Shown: positions 8,993 through 17,710, numbered from the stretch's first letter. The stretch is 64,000 nt of DNA from Rhodobacter sp. (GCA_027484985.1 JAIXRW010000042.1:1-64000), one strand, 5' to 3'. A program made the numbers and translations. The notes: generated by a model from the sequence alone, not told the origin.

Positions 8993-9817
8993 ATGACACA
9001 GCCCCCTTTTGCCCTATACGTCATTGCCCACCCGTCCTTTGCCGCACGGTTTGACTACATCACGGGCCATATCGCCGCCAAAAGCCGGGCCAGCCCGGTC
9101 TTTACGGGCATCATCGGCCAAGACGCGGTCTTGCAGCCCGGCCATGGCCACAGCCCCGCCCTGACCCCCGGCGAGGTGGGCTGCGCCCTGTCGCATATGG
9201 CCGCCTATCGCCATATGGCCGAACACGGCATCGACCGCGCCTTCGTGATCGAGGATGACGTGGTTCTGCCGGACTCCTTCGATGACATTGCCCGTCATGT
9301 CCTGTCGCTGCTCGAACCCGGCGAGGTGATTTCGCTGCACAGCCCGACCGCCCAAAAGCGCCTTCTGTCGCTGCATGGCGCGGTCGATCTTGCCGGAAGC
9401 CGCCTGTGCCATCCGTTCCAGCCCCATGCCGTTCGCACCGCATCCTGCTATGCCATCCATATCGGCGCGGCGGTGCGGATTGCCGCAGGCAACAATCCGG
9501 TGCGCTTTGCGGCCGATGATTTCTCGGGTTTCTGGGAAAATGGTCTGGTCGGTGCGCTTCGCATCGCCTCGCCGCAACTGGCCGAAACCGCAGGGCTGGA
9601 ATCGGTGATCGGCTATCACAAGCCGGGGCTGAAAAAGGCACTGGCCCGCTGGGCCAATGACCAGTCGGTCCTTTCGGCCCTGCTCAGCGCAAGGCGCAAA
9701 TGGCTGCGCCGCAAAGGGGACCGCAACCACATGTTTTCCCCCGACATCTCGCCCCTTGCCGCAGGCAACCCTGCCTTCGGTGCCTCTGTCCCGCCCCGGT
9801 CCGCACCCGGCGGATAG
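8993..9817 (+). CDS. Glycosyltransferase family 25 protein (copy 1)
   Basis: 274 residues of the LOS/LPS glycosyltransferase family 25. The start FALYVIAHPSFAARFDYITGHI is the first strand; LTPGEVGCALSHMAAYRHMA is the GT25 hallmark; FVIEDDVVLPD with E87-D88-D89 is the metal/nucleotide-sugar site; and EVISLHSPT and RTASCYAIH follow in family order. GT25 enzymes add galactose or related sugars to LOS or capsule in the cytoplasm. A close paralog follows 143 bases downstream, sharing even the C-terminal RNHMFSP and LAAGNPxFG, so the pair arose by tandem duplication. Confidence 0.88.
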   Translation: MTQPPFALYVIAHPSFAARFDYITGHIAAKSRASPVFTGIIGQDAVLQPGHGHSPALTPGEVGCALSHMAAYRHMAEHGIDRAFVIEDDVVLPDSFDDIARHVLSLLEPGEVISLHSPTAQKRLLSLHGAVDLAGSRLCHPFQPHAVRTASCYAIHIGAAVRIAAGNNPVRFAADDFSGFWENGLVGALRIASPQLAETAGLESVIGYHKPGLKKALARWANDQSVLSALLSARRKWLRRKGDRNHMFSPDISPLAAGNPAFGASVPPRSAPGG

Positions 9818-9960
9818 CCCCGCCCCCCCTTGCGCGGCCCGTCGAACGCCAAACGGTCTTGCGGCGGTTTAACCTGTCGCCATTCGGCCCGTCCTGACCT
9901 ATCAAAAGTTGTCACGCCGCCCGTTCCTTCCGGCGTCACCACAGCCCCAGCGTATCGAGT

Positions 9961-10809
9961 GTGCCAATGCCGCCTGCCCCCGTGATCTATGTCATCGCCC
10001 ACCCGGCCTTTGCGCGCCGCTATGCCTATATCACGCGCCATGTCGCCGCGATGACCCGCGCCACCCCTGTCTTTGTCGGCGTGATCGGCCGCGATGCGGT
10101 GTCGCAGCCCGGCCATAGCCACAGCACCGCCCTAACCCCCGGCGAAGTGGGCTGCGCCCTGTCCCATGTCGCCGCCTATCGGCACATGGCCGAACACGGC
10201 ATAGACCGCGCCTTCGTGATCGAGGATGACGTGATCCTGCCACCGGATTTCGACAGTATCGCCACCCGCATCCTGTCGGAACTGACCGAGGGCGAGGTGA
10301 TCTCGCTCCACAGCCCGACCAGACAGAAACACCGGCTGTCCTTGCAAGGCGCCTTTGCGCTTGGCGGCAGCCAAATCTGCCACCCGTTCACGGCGGCGGC
10401 GGTCCGCTCGACCTCGTGCTATGCGATCCATGGCGCGGCGGCGGCGCGGCTTGCCGCGGCCAACGATCCCGTGCGTTATCTGGCGGATGAATTCCACAGC
10501 TTCTGGGACCATGGGCTGGTGCGCGCCCTTCGCATCGCCTCGCCGCAACTGGCGGGAACGGCGGGCTTTGAATCGGTCATCGGCTATCACCGACCGGGGC
10601 TGAAGAAAGCGCTGGCCCGTCTGGCAAACCGCCTGCCGGGTATTGCGGCCCTGCTGTCGGCGCGCCGCATCTGGCTGCGGCGCAAGCGCGACCGCAACCA
10701 TGTCTTTTCCCCCGCCGCCTCGCCGCTTGCGGCCGGAAATCCGGGCTTTGGCACCGTCAGCCCCGCCGTTCCCATGACAGCAGAAGCGAGACAAGAACGC
10801 AAAGCGTGA
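9961..10809 (+). CDS. Glycosyltransferase family 25 protein (copy 2)
   Basis: 282 residues, a tandem paralog of the preceding gene with the same motif order: VIYVIAHPAFARRYAYITRHV, LTPGEVGCALSHVAAYRHMA, FVIEDDVILPPDFD and STSCYAIHG. Conservation is near complete across the GEVGCALSH and IEDDV blocks and looser in the middle, consistent with related but possibly different acceptor or donor use. The start may be GTG at 9961 or ATG at 9967; both precede conserved residues only at VIYVIAH. The last 53 bases overlap the 3' end of the opposite PqiA-like gene. Confidence 0.87.
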   Translation: MPMPPAPVIYVIAHPAFARRYAYITRHVAAMTRATPVFVGVIGRDAVSQPGHSHSTALTPGEVGCALSHVAAYRHMAEHGIDRAFVIEDDVILPPDFDSIATRILSELTEGEVISLHSPTRQKHRLSLQGAFALGGSQICHPFTAAAVRSTSCYAIHGAAAARLAAANDPVRYLADEFHSFWDHGLVRALRIASPQLAGTAGFESVIGYHRPGLKKALARLANRLPGIAALLSARRIWLRRKRDRNHVFSPAASPLAAGNPGFGTVSPAVPMTAEARQERKA

Positions 10810-11221
10810 ACAGATAGGCCCCCCAGCCCGGTACCACCTCGCCCAGCCCGATTCCCTTGGCCACCACCACCGTCAGCGCAAGCAGGAACACATCCGCCAT
10901 CGCCAGCCGCCCCAGCGCCCACAGCCAGCGCCCCGCGCCCGGCCCCGCCCATCCGGCCGCGTGCAGCACAAGGCCCAGACATTTCGCCATCGGCGCCAGC
11001 AACGCGAACACCGCCACCACCAGCGCCAGCATCCGGTCACTGTCCCACAGCGTGGCAAGGCCCGACAGAACCGAAATCCCCTCGGGCGCGAACCATTCGC
11101 CGCCCAGCCAATCGGGCAGGGTCAAGCTGGGCAATAGCGCCGTGTGCAACAGCGGCGCCGCCCATGACAGCGGGAACAGCCCGCACAGCGCCACCGCCGC
11201 CAACAGCCTGACCCGCCTCAT
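10757..11221 (-). CDS. PqiA-domain (paraquat-inducible protein A-like) inner-membrane protein
   Basis: A single PqiA domain of 154 residues with about four membrane segments: RVRLLAAVALCGLFPLSWAAPLL, MLALVVAVFALLAPMAKCLGLVL, a segment around RLAMADVFLLALTVVVAKG, and YLFTLCVLVSLLL at the end. The W-x(4)-R-x-x-M-A-D-V-F motif is the family signature. Full PqiA has two such domains; single-domain forms are common in alphaproteobacteria. The ATG overlaps the stop of the B12-binding gene by 4 bases (ATGA), so the two are translationally coupled. The start was chosen for that overlap; an upstream in-frame extension is low-complexity. Confidence 0.75.
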   Translation of the reverse strand: MRRVRLLAAVALCGLFPLSWAAPLLHTALLPSLTLPDWLGGEWFAPEGISVLSGLATLWDSDRMLALVVAVFALLAPMAKCLGLVLHAAGWAGPGAGRWLWALGRLAMADVFLLALTVVVAKGIGLGEVVPGWGAYLFTLCVLVSLLLSWERRG

Positions 11222-12954
11222 GCCCCGCCCGCCAGCCGCCGCAGCGCGGGCACCAGTTCGGCCGCCTCGCGGCACACCACGGCGCCCGCCTGCGCCAGCC
11301 GCCCCCCCACATCGACCGGCAGGCTGGTATTCGAACCCTCGGGGATCTGGTTCAGCCGCCCGCCAATCAGCACGGGGCACGCCACACCCGCCGCACGCAG
11401 CGCCTGATAATATTCCAGCGCCACCCCGTTATAGGTGCTGATCGCCACCGCATCGGGCCGCACCGCGCGCACCTGTTCTGCCAGCCGCGCGGCTTCGGTC
11501 GAAACTCCGCCATCCAGCACCGTCACCCCGACCCGGCGCAAGATCTCGTCCACCAGCATCTTGCCATGTTCATGCACATCGCTTGTCGCCACCAGCACCC
11601 GCAGCCCGTCCAGCCCCGCCACATCCACCCCCGCCAGCGCGTGATCGGCCATTTCGGCCAGTTCCGACAGGATCGAGGCCGCCACCACCGGCACCCGCCC
11701 ACCCGCCGCCGCCGGATCGGGAACCCCTGCGCCAAAGGCCGCCTCAAGCCGCCTTGCCCCCAGCCGCCGCAGCGCCAGCAGCATCTGGAAGGCATCACCC
11801 GTATCCACCCCCGCCTCGGCCAGCCCCCGCAACGCCGCCGCGCAAAAGGCCCGTCCCCCCGCCACGATCCGCGCCGCCATCGCATCGACCGGCGCAAGGT
11901 CGATCATGCCCGCCCAAGGGCCCGCGAAATCCTTCAGCCGCCCCGCAAAGACCTGCGCTTCGATCACCTCGTCCACCTCGGGAATACGGTCATTCTCGCT
12001 GACCGGCACGGCGTTGATGGCATGGCCCGTCGGGCGCAAGACCTGCCCCGCCGCATCGGCCAGCAAATAGCTCGACAGACTGGCGAAATTCGCCGCAGCC
12101 GTGCCGCGATAGCCGGTCGTATTGCCATAGATCACCGTTCCCGGCGCCGCCCCCACTTCGGCCATCGCCCGCTGAAAGGCCAGCCGCGCCACGGGGTCGC
12201 TGAAATGGTGCCCATAGCAATGCCCCACCGGCGCGCCCACCAGTCCGGTGATGATATGCGTCTCCAGCAGCACCATGCCCAGACAACTGGCCAGATCGGT
12301 GAATTGCGCGGCAAAGCCGTCATCCAGATTGGAATGCACGATCACCGGCACCGCCTGCGCCGCGATCAGCCCCAGCGCCCGCACCGTCTGCGCCGTGGCC
12401 ACGATGTCATCATCATGCCCCGGCACGCGAAAGGTGAAATACTGCCCCAGATTGCCGATCGCGGTGCTTCCGGCGGCCAGCGCCGCCTGCGTGTTTTCCA
12501 GCGCGGCGGGAAAACCCAGCACGAAATCCCCGAAATGCGGGGCCACGGGGGCGGCATTGGCCAGCGCCACGAAATCCTCGACCCCGCGCAAGATCATCCC
12601 CGTCCCGCGCTGCGCCCCTGCCCGTTTCGCCAGCGGCACTGCCATCGACCAGTCAAGGCACAGGCCGTACCGGTCCACTCGCGCCCCCTGCCGCGCCGCC
12701 CCGTCCCAGATGTCGTGATAGGCGCGGCAGCTTTTGGCGAAATCGCGGTATCCGATCTGCGCGTGTTGCATCACCGCGCCCGCCTGGATCTGCGCCCGCT
12801 TGAAGCCGTGTTCCGACACCGCCCCCACATGCGCCAGAAAGGCCGAAGGCCCCACCGTCCAGTCCCGCGCCAGCGCCCGCCCCTCGGCCAGCAGGTCTGC
12901 CCCGCGCGGCAGGTCGGCTTCGGGCAACAGGCGCGCAGTCGGGGCAAGGGTCAT
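11218..12954 (-). CDS. Cobalamin-binding mutase-like protein (barrel-type domain plus C-terminal B12 domain)
   Basis: 578 residues. The C-terminal 135 or so form a B12-binding Rossmann domain: LRVLVATSDVHEHGKMLVDE holds the base-off/His-on DxHxxG motif (D459, H461, G464), then TVLDGGVSTEAARLAEQV, AVAISTYNG and CPVLIGGRLNQ, close in plan to glutamate-mutase S subunits. The first 440 residues are glycine/aspartate-rich with GNLGQYFTFRVPGHDDDI, VIVHSNLDDGFAA, GHCYGHHFSDPVARLAFQRA and GNTTGYRGTAAANFASL, suggesting a mutase-type α/β barrel, but no reaction can be named. No separate mutase subunit or MeaB-like chaperone is adjacent. The 4-base coupling to a PqiA-like gene is odd for a metabolic mutase. 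Confidence 0.65.
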   Translation of the reverse strand: MTLAPTARLLPEADLPRGADLLAEGRALARDWTVGPSAFLAHVGAVSEHGFKRAQIQAGAVMQHAQIGYRDFAKSCRAYHDIWDGAARQGARVDRYGLCLDWSMAVPLAKRAGAQRGTGMILRGVEDFVALANAAPVAPHFGDFVLGFPAALENTQAALAAGSTAIGNLGQYFTFRVPGHDDDIVATAQTVRALGLIAAQAVPVIVHSNLDDGFAAQFTDLASCLGMVLLETHIITGLVGAPVGHCYGHHFSDPVARLAFQRAMAEVGAAPGTVIYGNTTGYRGTAAANFASLSSYLLADAAGQVLRPTGHAINAVPVSENDRIPEVDEVIEAQVFAGRLKDFAGPWAGMIDLAPVDAMAARIVAGGRAFCAAALRGLAEAGVDTGDAFQMLLALRRLGARRLEAAFGAGVPDPAAAGGRVPVVAASILSELAEMADHALAGVDVAGLDGLRVLVATSDVHEHGKMLVDEILRRVGVTVLDGGVSTEAARLAEQVRAVRPDAVAISTYNGVALEYYQALRAAGVACPVLIGGRLNQIPEGSNTSLPVDVGGRLAQAGAVVCREAAELVPALRRLAGGA

Positions 12955-12983
12955 GGCAGGCCATCCTCGGGCGGTGTCCCGCC

Positions 12984-13012
12984 ACGAAAGCCGCCGCCAT
13001 GGCCCCTGTCAA
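12984..13012 (-). promoter_or_regulatory. Candidate promoter of the B12-binding gene
   Basis: On the minus strand, TTGACA (13012-13007), a 17-base spacer, then TTTCGT (12989-12984), 30 bases before the ATG at 12954. The -35 is perfect and the -10 is weak. Confidence 0.4.
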
Positions 13013-13086
13013 CCAAAGCCCCGCCGCCGCCTTGCAAAACACGGCAAAGCCTTTCACACCCGGCACATCACAGGGGGATATCATCC

Positions 13087-13848
13087 ATGCATCTGGGTTT
13101 CATCGGCACCGGCACCATCACCGCCGCCATCCTGCGCGGGCTGAAATCCTCGCCCCATGCCGGTTGGCCCGTCACGCTGTCGCCGCGCAGCGCAGGCCTT
13201 GCCGCCCGCCTTGCGGCCGAGTTGCCGCATGTCACCGTGGCCCCCGACAACCAAAGCGTGATCGACAGCGCCGAAACCGTCATCCTTGCCGTGCGCCCGC
13301 AGGTGGCCCAGACGGTGCTGACAGGGCTGCACATCCGCCCCGACCAGACCGTCATCAGCCTGATCGCCGCCACCCCCGCCCATCACATCGCCGCGTGGAC
13401 GAGCGCCAGCCGCATCTGCCGCGCCATTCCGCTGCCTTTCTCGCAGGACCGGCGCGATGTCGTGCCCGTATTCCCCCCCTTGCCCGAGGCGATGGCCCTG
13501 TTCTCGGCCCTTGGCCGCGCCCTCGCCGTGGACGATCAGGCAACTTTCGATCTTTACGCTGCCACCAGCGCCCTGATGGCCAGCTATTTCGGCATCCTCG
13601 AAACCGCCGCTGCATGGGCCGTGGCCAATGGCATGCAGCCGGCCGATGCCCGCACCTATCTTGCGGGGCTGTTCGCCAATCTGGGCCATGCGGCCCTGCA
13701 AAGCCCGCTCGATCTTGCCACACTGCGGGTCGAACATGCCACGCGCGGCGGGCTGAACGAACAGGTCTTTGCCGATTTTGCGGCCCATGGCGGCACACAG
13801 GCGCTGACCGCGGCGCTGGATACCATCCTTGCGCGCATCCGCGGCTGA
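13087..13848 (+). CDS. Pyrroline-5-carboxylate reductase-like NAD(P)-binding protein
   Basis: 253 residues with a ProC-type layout: a Rossmann start LGFIGTGTITAAILRGL, VILAVRPQVAQTVL, and a helical dimerisation half ending HATRGGLNEQVFADFAAHGG. The true P5CR signature has GGxT; here the Thr is Asn (GGLNEQ), and the preceding segment differs from the usual E-x-V-x-S-P. So it belongs to the P5CR-like superfamily but may not reduce pyrroline-5-carboxylate. The ATG at 13087 follows a GGGGGA ribosome site. It is divergent from the B12 gene, and its ORF extends upstream only as antisense sequence. Confidence 0.72.
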   Translation: MHLGFIGTGTITAAILRGLKSSPHAGWPVTLSPRSAGLAARLAAELPHVTVAPDNQSVIDSAETVILAVRPQVAQTVLTGLHIRPDQTVISLIAATPAHHIAAWTSASRICRAIPLPFSQDRRDVVPVFPPLPEAMALFSALGRALAVDDQATFDLYAATSALMASYFGILETAAAWAVANGMQPADARTYLAGLFANLGHAALQSPLDLATLRVEHATRGGLNEQVFADFAAHGGTQALTAALDTILARIRG

Positions 13849-13943
13849 CCGCCCGATCCCGCCACCCGCCAAGGGAATCACTGGAAAAACCGCTGCCACG
13901 GGTGCAGCCTTGCCCCATCCCCGCCGTTCGGAAAGGATCGGCC

Positions 13944-15089
13944 ATGTCCGCATCGCAGCGCCCTGTCACCCTGCTTGTCGGCACCACCAAGGGCGCCTTC
14001 CTTCTGCGTCATGGCGACGGGAAATGGTCGCTCGACGGGCCCTTCTGCCATGGCTGGCCCATCAACCACATGATCGGCACGGGCCAGAACCTGTGGGCTG
14101 CAGGCGGGAATGACTGGTATGGCGCGGGCATCTGGCGTTCGTCCGATGGCGGCGCCACATGGGAACTGGCCAAACTCGCCAACGGACAGGTCGATACCTT
14201 CGCTGCCGAAAACCCCGACGTCGCCGCCCATCTGGGCATCCCCGCACTGCCCCCCGGCCCGTTCAGCGGCCGCATCTCGGCGCTGTGGTCGGTGCATCTG
14301 GCGGGCGATACGCTTTATGCGGGGGCCAAACCCGCCACGCTTCTGGCCAGCCATGACGGCGGCGCGACATGGCAGGCAGTCGAGGGGCTGACCAACCACC
14401 CCTCGGGGCCCAGTTGGGAACCGGGGGCGGCAGGCCTGACCCTGCACACCATCCTGCACGACCCTGCCAATCCCGCCCATCTGTGGGTAGGCATCTCGGC
14501 GGCGGGGGTATTTGCTTCCGAAGATGGCGGCGCGACATGGGATCGCCGCAACCGCCTTGCCAACGCCCCCCATGACCATGGCGCCCCCGATCACGGCGCC
14601 TGCGGCCATGATGTGGGCTATTGCGTGCACAACATGCAGCGCGCCACCGGGTCCGACCTGATCTATCAGCAAAACCACCACGGCGTGTTCCGCAGCCCCG
14701 ATGGCGGGCGCAGCTGGCATGACATCACCGCAGGCCTGCCCTCGTCCTTCGGCTTTCCCATCGCGGTCAACCCGCATGACCCCGCCATGATCTGGACCCT
14801 GCCGCTCAATGGCGACAGCAAGGGCCGCTACCCCCAAGGTGGCCGCGCACTGGTGTGGAAATCCACCGATGGCGGTGACAACTGGTCGCCCAAAGGCGCG
14901 GGCCTTCCCGAACGCAACTGCTTTTTCACCGTCCTGCGGCAGGCCATGACGACCGACAGCCAACAGCCCGCTGGACTGTATTTCGGCACCAATACCGGCA
15001 GCATCTTCGCCAGCTTCGATGAAGGCGAAACCTTCACCGAAGCCGCCCGTCACCTGCCCACCGTCCTGTGCGTCGAAACACTCAGCTAA
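13944..15089 (+). CDS. BNR-repeat (sialidase/VPS10-like) β-propeller protein
   Basis: 381 residues with repeated Asp-box motifs of the S/T-x-D-x-G-x-x-W type: SSDGGATWE, SHDGGATWQ, SEDGGATWD, SPDGGRSWH, STDGGDNWS and a final SFDEGETF, about 50 residues apart, giving a six-bladed propeller. There is no signal peptide, and no sialidase RIP motif or catalytic Arg triad was found, so enzymatic activity is doubtful. The family is often annotated as exo-α-sialidase or glycosyl hydrolase by similarity of the propeller alone. The ATG at 13944 follows AAGGA at 13933; upstream in-frame sequence overlaps the preceding gene in another frame. Confidence 0.8.
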   Translation: MSASQRPVTLLVGTTKGAFLLRHGDGKWSLDGPFCHGWPINHMIGTGQNLWAAGGNDWYGAGIWRSSDGGATWELAKLANGQVDTFAAENPDVAAHLGIPALPPGPFSGRISALWSVHLAGDTLYAGAKPATLLASHDGGATWQAVEGLTNHPSGPSWEPGAAGLTLHTILHDPANPAHLWVGISAAGVFASEDGGATWDRRNRLANAPHDHGAPDHGACGHDVGYCVHNMQRATGSDLIYQQNHHGVFRSPDGGRSWHDITAGLPSSFGFPIAVNPHDPAMIWTLPLNGDSKGRYPQGGRALVWKSTDGGDNWSPKGAGLPERNCFFTVLRQAMTTDSQQPAGLYFGTNTGSIFASFDEGETFTEAARHLPTVLCVETLS

Positions 15090-15136
15090 GCACCGCCCAT
15101 CGGGCCCCGCGCCGCAGACCGCACCGCCAGCCCGCC

Positions 15137-15165
15137 TTGACAGCCCCCGCCCGCTGGTCCACATC
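15137..15165 (+). promoter_or_regulatory. Possible promoter of the lipoprotein gene
   Basis: TTGACA (15137-15142) and, 17 bases on, CACATC, 36 bases before the TTG start. The -35 is perfect but the -10 is poor. Confidence 0.3.
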
Positions 15166-15200
15166 GGCCTCATCCCGTCCGATACGCAAGGACCGCCGCA

Positions 15201-15653
15201 TTGCCCGCCCTTTCCCGCATCCTTCCGCTTCTGGCCTGCACCGGCCTTGCCGCCTGCGGCGCCTCGACCGAAATTCGCATGTATCCCGTGTCCGGCCCGC
15301 TAGCCGCGACCGCCCCCCTGCCGGTGATCGAGGCCACGGCCAAGAACACCGACAACGCCTCGGGCAACCTGAAATTCCGCCTGCCCGATGGCACCCGCTG
15401 CGAAGGGACATGGGCCTCGGTCCAGCCCAAGGTCGTCACCCGCGACCGCGGCCTGTCGATCAAGCTCAGCGGTCCGGGCGGTGATTTCGGCGGCAAGACC
15501 GAAACCGTGGGCGGCGTGAACCCCGGCGAATTGTTCGCCGTCTGCCGCGACAACACGCAGGTTCAGGGCGATTTCGTCATGGGCAGCGGCACCACCAGCG
15601 GCACAGGTCAGGCGACCGACAGCCGCGGCAATACCTACCGCCTGCTTTTCTGA
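15201..15653 (+). CDS. Small lipoprotein of unknown function
   Basis: 150 residues starting with a TTG codon that follows AAGGA at 15188-15192. A short basic/hydrophobic leader ends in the lipobox LAAC with Cys19, so it should be lipidated and membrane-anchored. The mature part is β-rich and Gly/Thr-rich with a second Cys pair (TRCEGTW, AVCRDN) that could form a disulphide. A domain of this kind occurs in many Rhodobacteraceae lipoproteins, but no function is known to me. The last 19 bases overlap the 3' end of aroB on the other strand. Confidence 0.7.
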   Translation: MPALSRILPLLACTGLAACGASTEIRMYPVSGPLAATAPLPVIEATAKNTDNASGNLKFRLPDGTRCEGTWASVQPKVVTRDRGLSIKLSGPGGDFGGKTETVGGVNPGELFAVCRDNTQVQGDFVMGSGTTSGTGQATDSRGNTYRLLF

Positions 15654-16759
15654 TCCAGCGCTTCGGCCAGCAGCCCGCGCACCAGCGCGGGCGGCACATC
15701 CTCGGCCACAAAGGCCGCGCCGATGCCACGGGCAAGGATGAACCGCAGCTTTCCGTCCACCACCTTCTTGTCCTGCCCCATCAGCGCGACCAGCGCATCG
15801 GCATCGGGCAGATCGCCCGCAATATCGGCCAGATCGACCTTCATCCCCATCGCCCGCAGATGCGCCCGCACGCGGCTGGGCGCTTCCTGCGAACAAAGAC
15901 CAATGCGCTGCGACAGCTCGAAAGCCAGCGCGCAGCCGATGGCAACACCTTCGCCATGCAGCAGCCGCTCGCCATAGCCCGTCGCCTTTTCCAGCGCATG
16001 GCAAAAGGTATGGCCAAGGTTCAAAAGCGCCCGCTCGCCCTCTTCCGTCTCGTCGCGGGCGACGATCCCCGCCTTCATCTCGACCGACCGGCGCACCGCA
16101 TATTGCCGCGCTTCCGCATCCCCCGCCGCCATGGCAGGCGCGTTGATTTCCAGCCAGTCGAAGAACGCCGCATCCCCGAGCAGCCCGTATTTCACCACCT
16201 CGCCATATCCGGCCAGAAAATCGCGGCTGGGCAGGGTGGCCAGCGCATCGATATCGGCCAGCACGAGTGAGGGTTGATGAAACGCCCCCACAAGGTTCTT
16301 GCCCTGCGCCGTATTGATCCCCGTCTTGCCACCGACCGATGAATCAACCTGCGCCAGCAGCGTCGTCGGTATCTGCACGAACCGCACACCCCGCCGCAGC
16401 ACCGCCGCAGCGAACCCCACCAGATCGCCGATCACCCCGCCGCCAAAGGCCACGACCACATCGCGCCGCTCGACCTTTTGCTCCAGCAGCCATTCCACGC
16501 AAACCGCGAACTGCTCCCAACCCTTGGTCCCCTCGCCCGCAGGCAGCGCCAGCGACGAAACCGCAATCCCTTGGGCCGCCAGTGCCGCCTCAAGCCGTGC
16601 CAGATGCAGCGGGGCCACGGTTTCATCCGTCACCACCGCCACGCGGCGGCGCCTCAGCAGCGGCGCGATCTCGGCCCCCGCCTGCCCGATCAGCCCGCGC
16701 CCGATCCGCACCTCATAGGACCGCGAGCCCAGCTCGACGGCAACCCGATCCAATTCCAT
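15635..16759 (-). CDS. aroB: 3-dehydroquinate synthase
   Basis: Converts DAHP to 3-dehydroquinate, the second step of the shikimate pathway, using NAD and Zn. The 374 residues have the NAD-binding GGGVIGDLVGFAAA, the IPTTLLAQVDSSVGGKTGIN block, the metal ligands in AGYGEVVKYG, NLGHTFCHALE and LHGEGVAIG, and the C-terminal QDKKVVDGKLRFIL. The ATG at 16759 is 4 bases after the aroK stop, so aroK-aroB is an operon, the standard arrangement. A longer in-frame upstream start would run through aroK and is rejected. Confidence 0.96.
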   Translation of the reverse strand: MELDRVAVELGSRSYEVRIGRGLIGQAGAEIAPLLRRRRVAVVTDETVAPLHLARLEAALAAQGIAVSSLALPAGEGTKGWEQFAVCVEWLLEQKVERRDVVVAFGGGVIGDLVGFAAAVLRRGVRFVQIPTTLLAQVDSSVGGKTGINTAQGKNLVGAFHQPSLVLADIDALATLPSRDFLAGYGEVVKYGLLGDAAFFDWLEINAPAMAAGDAEARQYAVRRSVEMKAGIVARDETEEGERALLNLGHTFCHALEKATGYGERLLHGEGVAIGCALAFELSQRIGLCSQEAPSRVRAHLRAMGMKVDLADIAGDLPDADALVALMGQDKKVVDGKLRFILARGIGAAFVAEDVPPALVRGLLAEALDQKSRR

Positions 16760-16763
16760 GCGC

Positions 16764-17306
16764 CTAGTCCTCTGCCAAAACGTCCGGCCGCGCCGCCAGC
16801 GCCGCCACGACCTTGGTCGCCATATCCTCGACCGAAAGCTCGGGCGCGGAATCGACCACCACCTCGGCCAGCGCATAAAGCGGCACCCGCGCCTCGTAAA
16901 GCTGGCGCAACGTCTCGCGCGGGTTGTCGGTCCGCAACAGGGGCCGCGTCGTCTTGTGACGCACGCGGCTCCACAGCAAATCCAGATCGGCCTGCAGCCA
17001 GACCGACACCCCTGCCTCGGCAATCAGCGCCCGGTTCTGTTCGGCCAGAAAGGCCCCGCCGCCGGTGGACAGGATGCAGGGCTCGCCCCGCAGCAGCCGC
17101 GCCAGCACCTCGGTTTCGCGGGCGCGAAAGAACGGCTCGCCGTCGCGGGCAAAGATCTCGGCAATCGACCGGTGCGCCGCCTTCACGATCTCTTCGTCCG
17201 AATCAAGGAACGGCACGCCCAAAAGCCGCGCCACGGCCGTGCCGACCGCGGTTTTCCCCGCGCCCATCATCCCCACCATCACGACCGTCTTGTTCAACCG
17301 CCGCAC
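16764..17306 (-). CDS. aroK: Shikimate kinase
   Basis: Phosphorylates shikimate at the 3-hydroxyl with ATP. The 180 residues contain the P-loop GMMGAGKT (G12 to T19), the shikimate-binding DSDEEI with D36-type Asp, the ARDGEPFFRARE motif, the STGGGAF Gly-rich loop and the R-P-L-L lid region (RHKTTRPLLRTDNP). Length and order are normal. First gene of the aroK-aroB pair, divergent from the small membrane peptide at 17576. Confidence 0.96.
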   Translation of the reverse strand: MRRLNKTVVMVGMMGAGKTAVGTAVARLLGVPFLDSDEEIVKAAHRSIAEIFARDGEPFFRARETEVLARLLRGEPCILSTGGGAFLAEQNRALIAEAGVSVWLQADLDLLWSRVRHKTTRPLLRTDNPRETLRQLYEARVPLYALAEVVVDSAPELSVEDMATKVVAALAARPDVLAED

Positions 17307-17575
17307 CGTTCGCCCCGTTCCCTACCGCGCCACCGCGCAACGCGCACGCCGCTCACCATCCTGTCATCCTGAATGGCGTGATCTTGCGCGGATTGCCATA
17401 TATATTCGCCCCGCATGGCGTGGCATTCCGGATCGAAAGGCCGTAGAACCATGCAAAAGCCACCGCTTCCCCGCAACGGGATAGCCGGAAAGGCCACGGG
17501 CGGGCAATCACCCGCCATGACGGGCAGCGACAAGACCGGCACGGGCAGGCCGGAACGGGCAGAAAGGGCAAGACC

Positions 17576-17710
17576 ATGGGCTATATCATCAAGGCGCTGT
17601 TCGTGCTGGCCCTGCTGGGCGTGGTCGCCCTGTCCGCCTTTGCCTATCTGGCCGACCTCACCCCCCCCAAATCCGAGGTGAAAGTGCCGGTGACGCTGCA
17701 TGCCGATTGA
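17576..17710 (+). CDS. 44-residue single-pass membrane peptide
   Basis: A short ORF, ATG at 17576, preceded by AAAGGG at 17562-17567, giving MGYIIKALFVLALLGVVALS as a membrane segment, then AFAYLADLTPP and a charged KSEVKVPVTLHAD tail. The stop overlaps the ATG of the next gene (17700) by 11 bases, implying coupling. Similar short peptides sit in this spot before the signal-peptide protein and xerD in other Rhodobacteraceae, as far as I recall. It is too short for most gene callers; function unknown. Confidence 0.7.
   Translation: MGYIIKALFVLALLGVVALSAFAYLADLTPPKSEVKVPVTLHAD

Noticed and set aside
12955-13086. Possible cobalamin riboswitch before the B12-binding gene
   Set aside because: The gap is only 132 bases, and no B12 box was found; a promoter-like TTGACA was seen instead.
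11566-13848. 760-codon plus-strand frame through the B12 gene
   Set aside because: Only its last third (13087-13848) is coding. The rest is antisense to a well-supported gene and rich in Arg, Pro and His.
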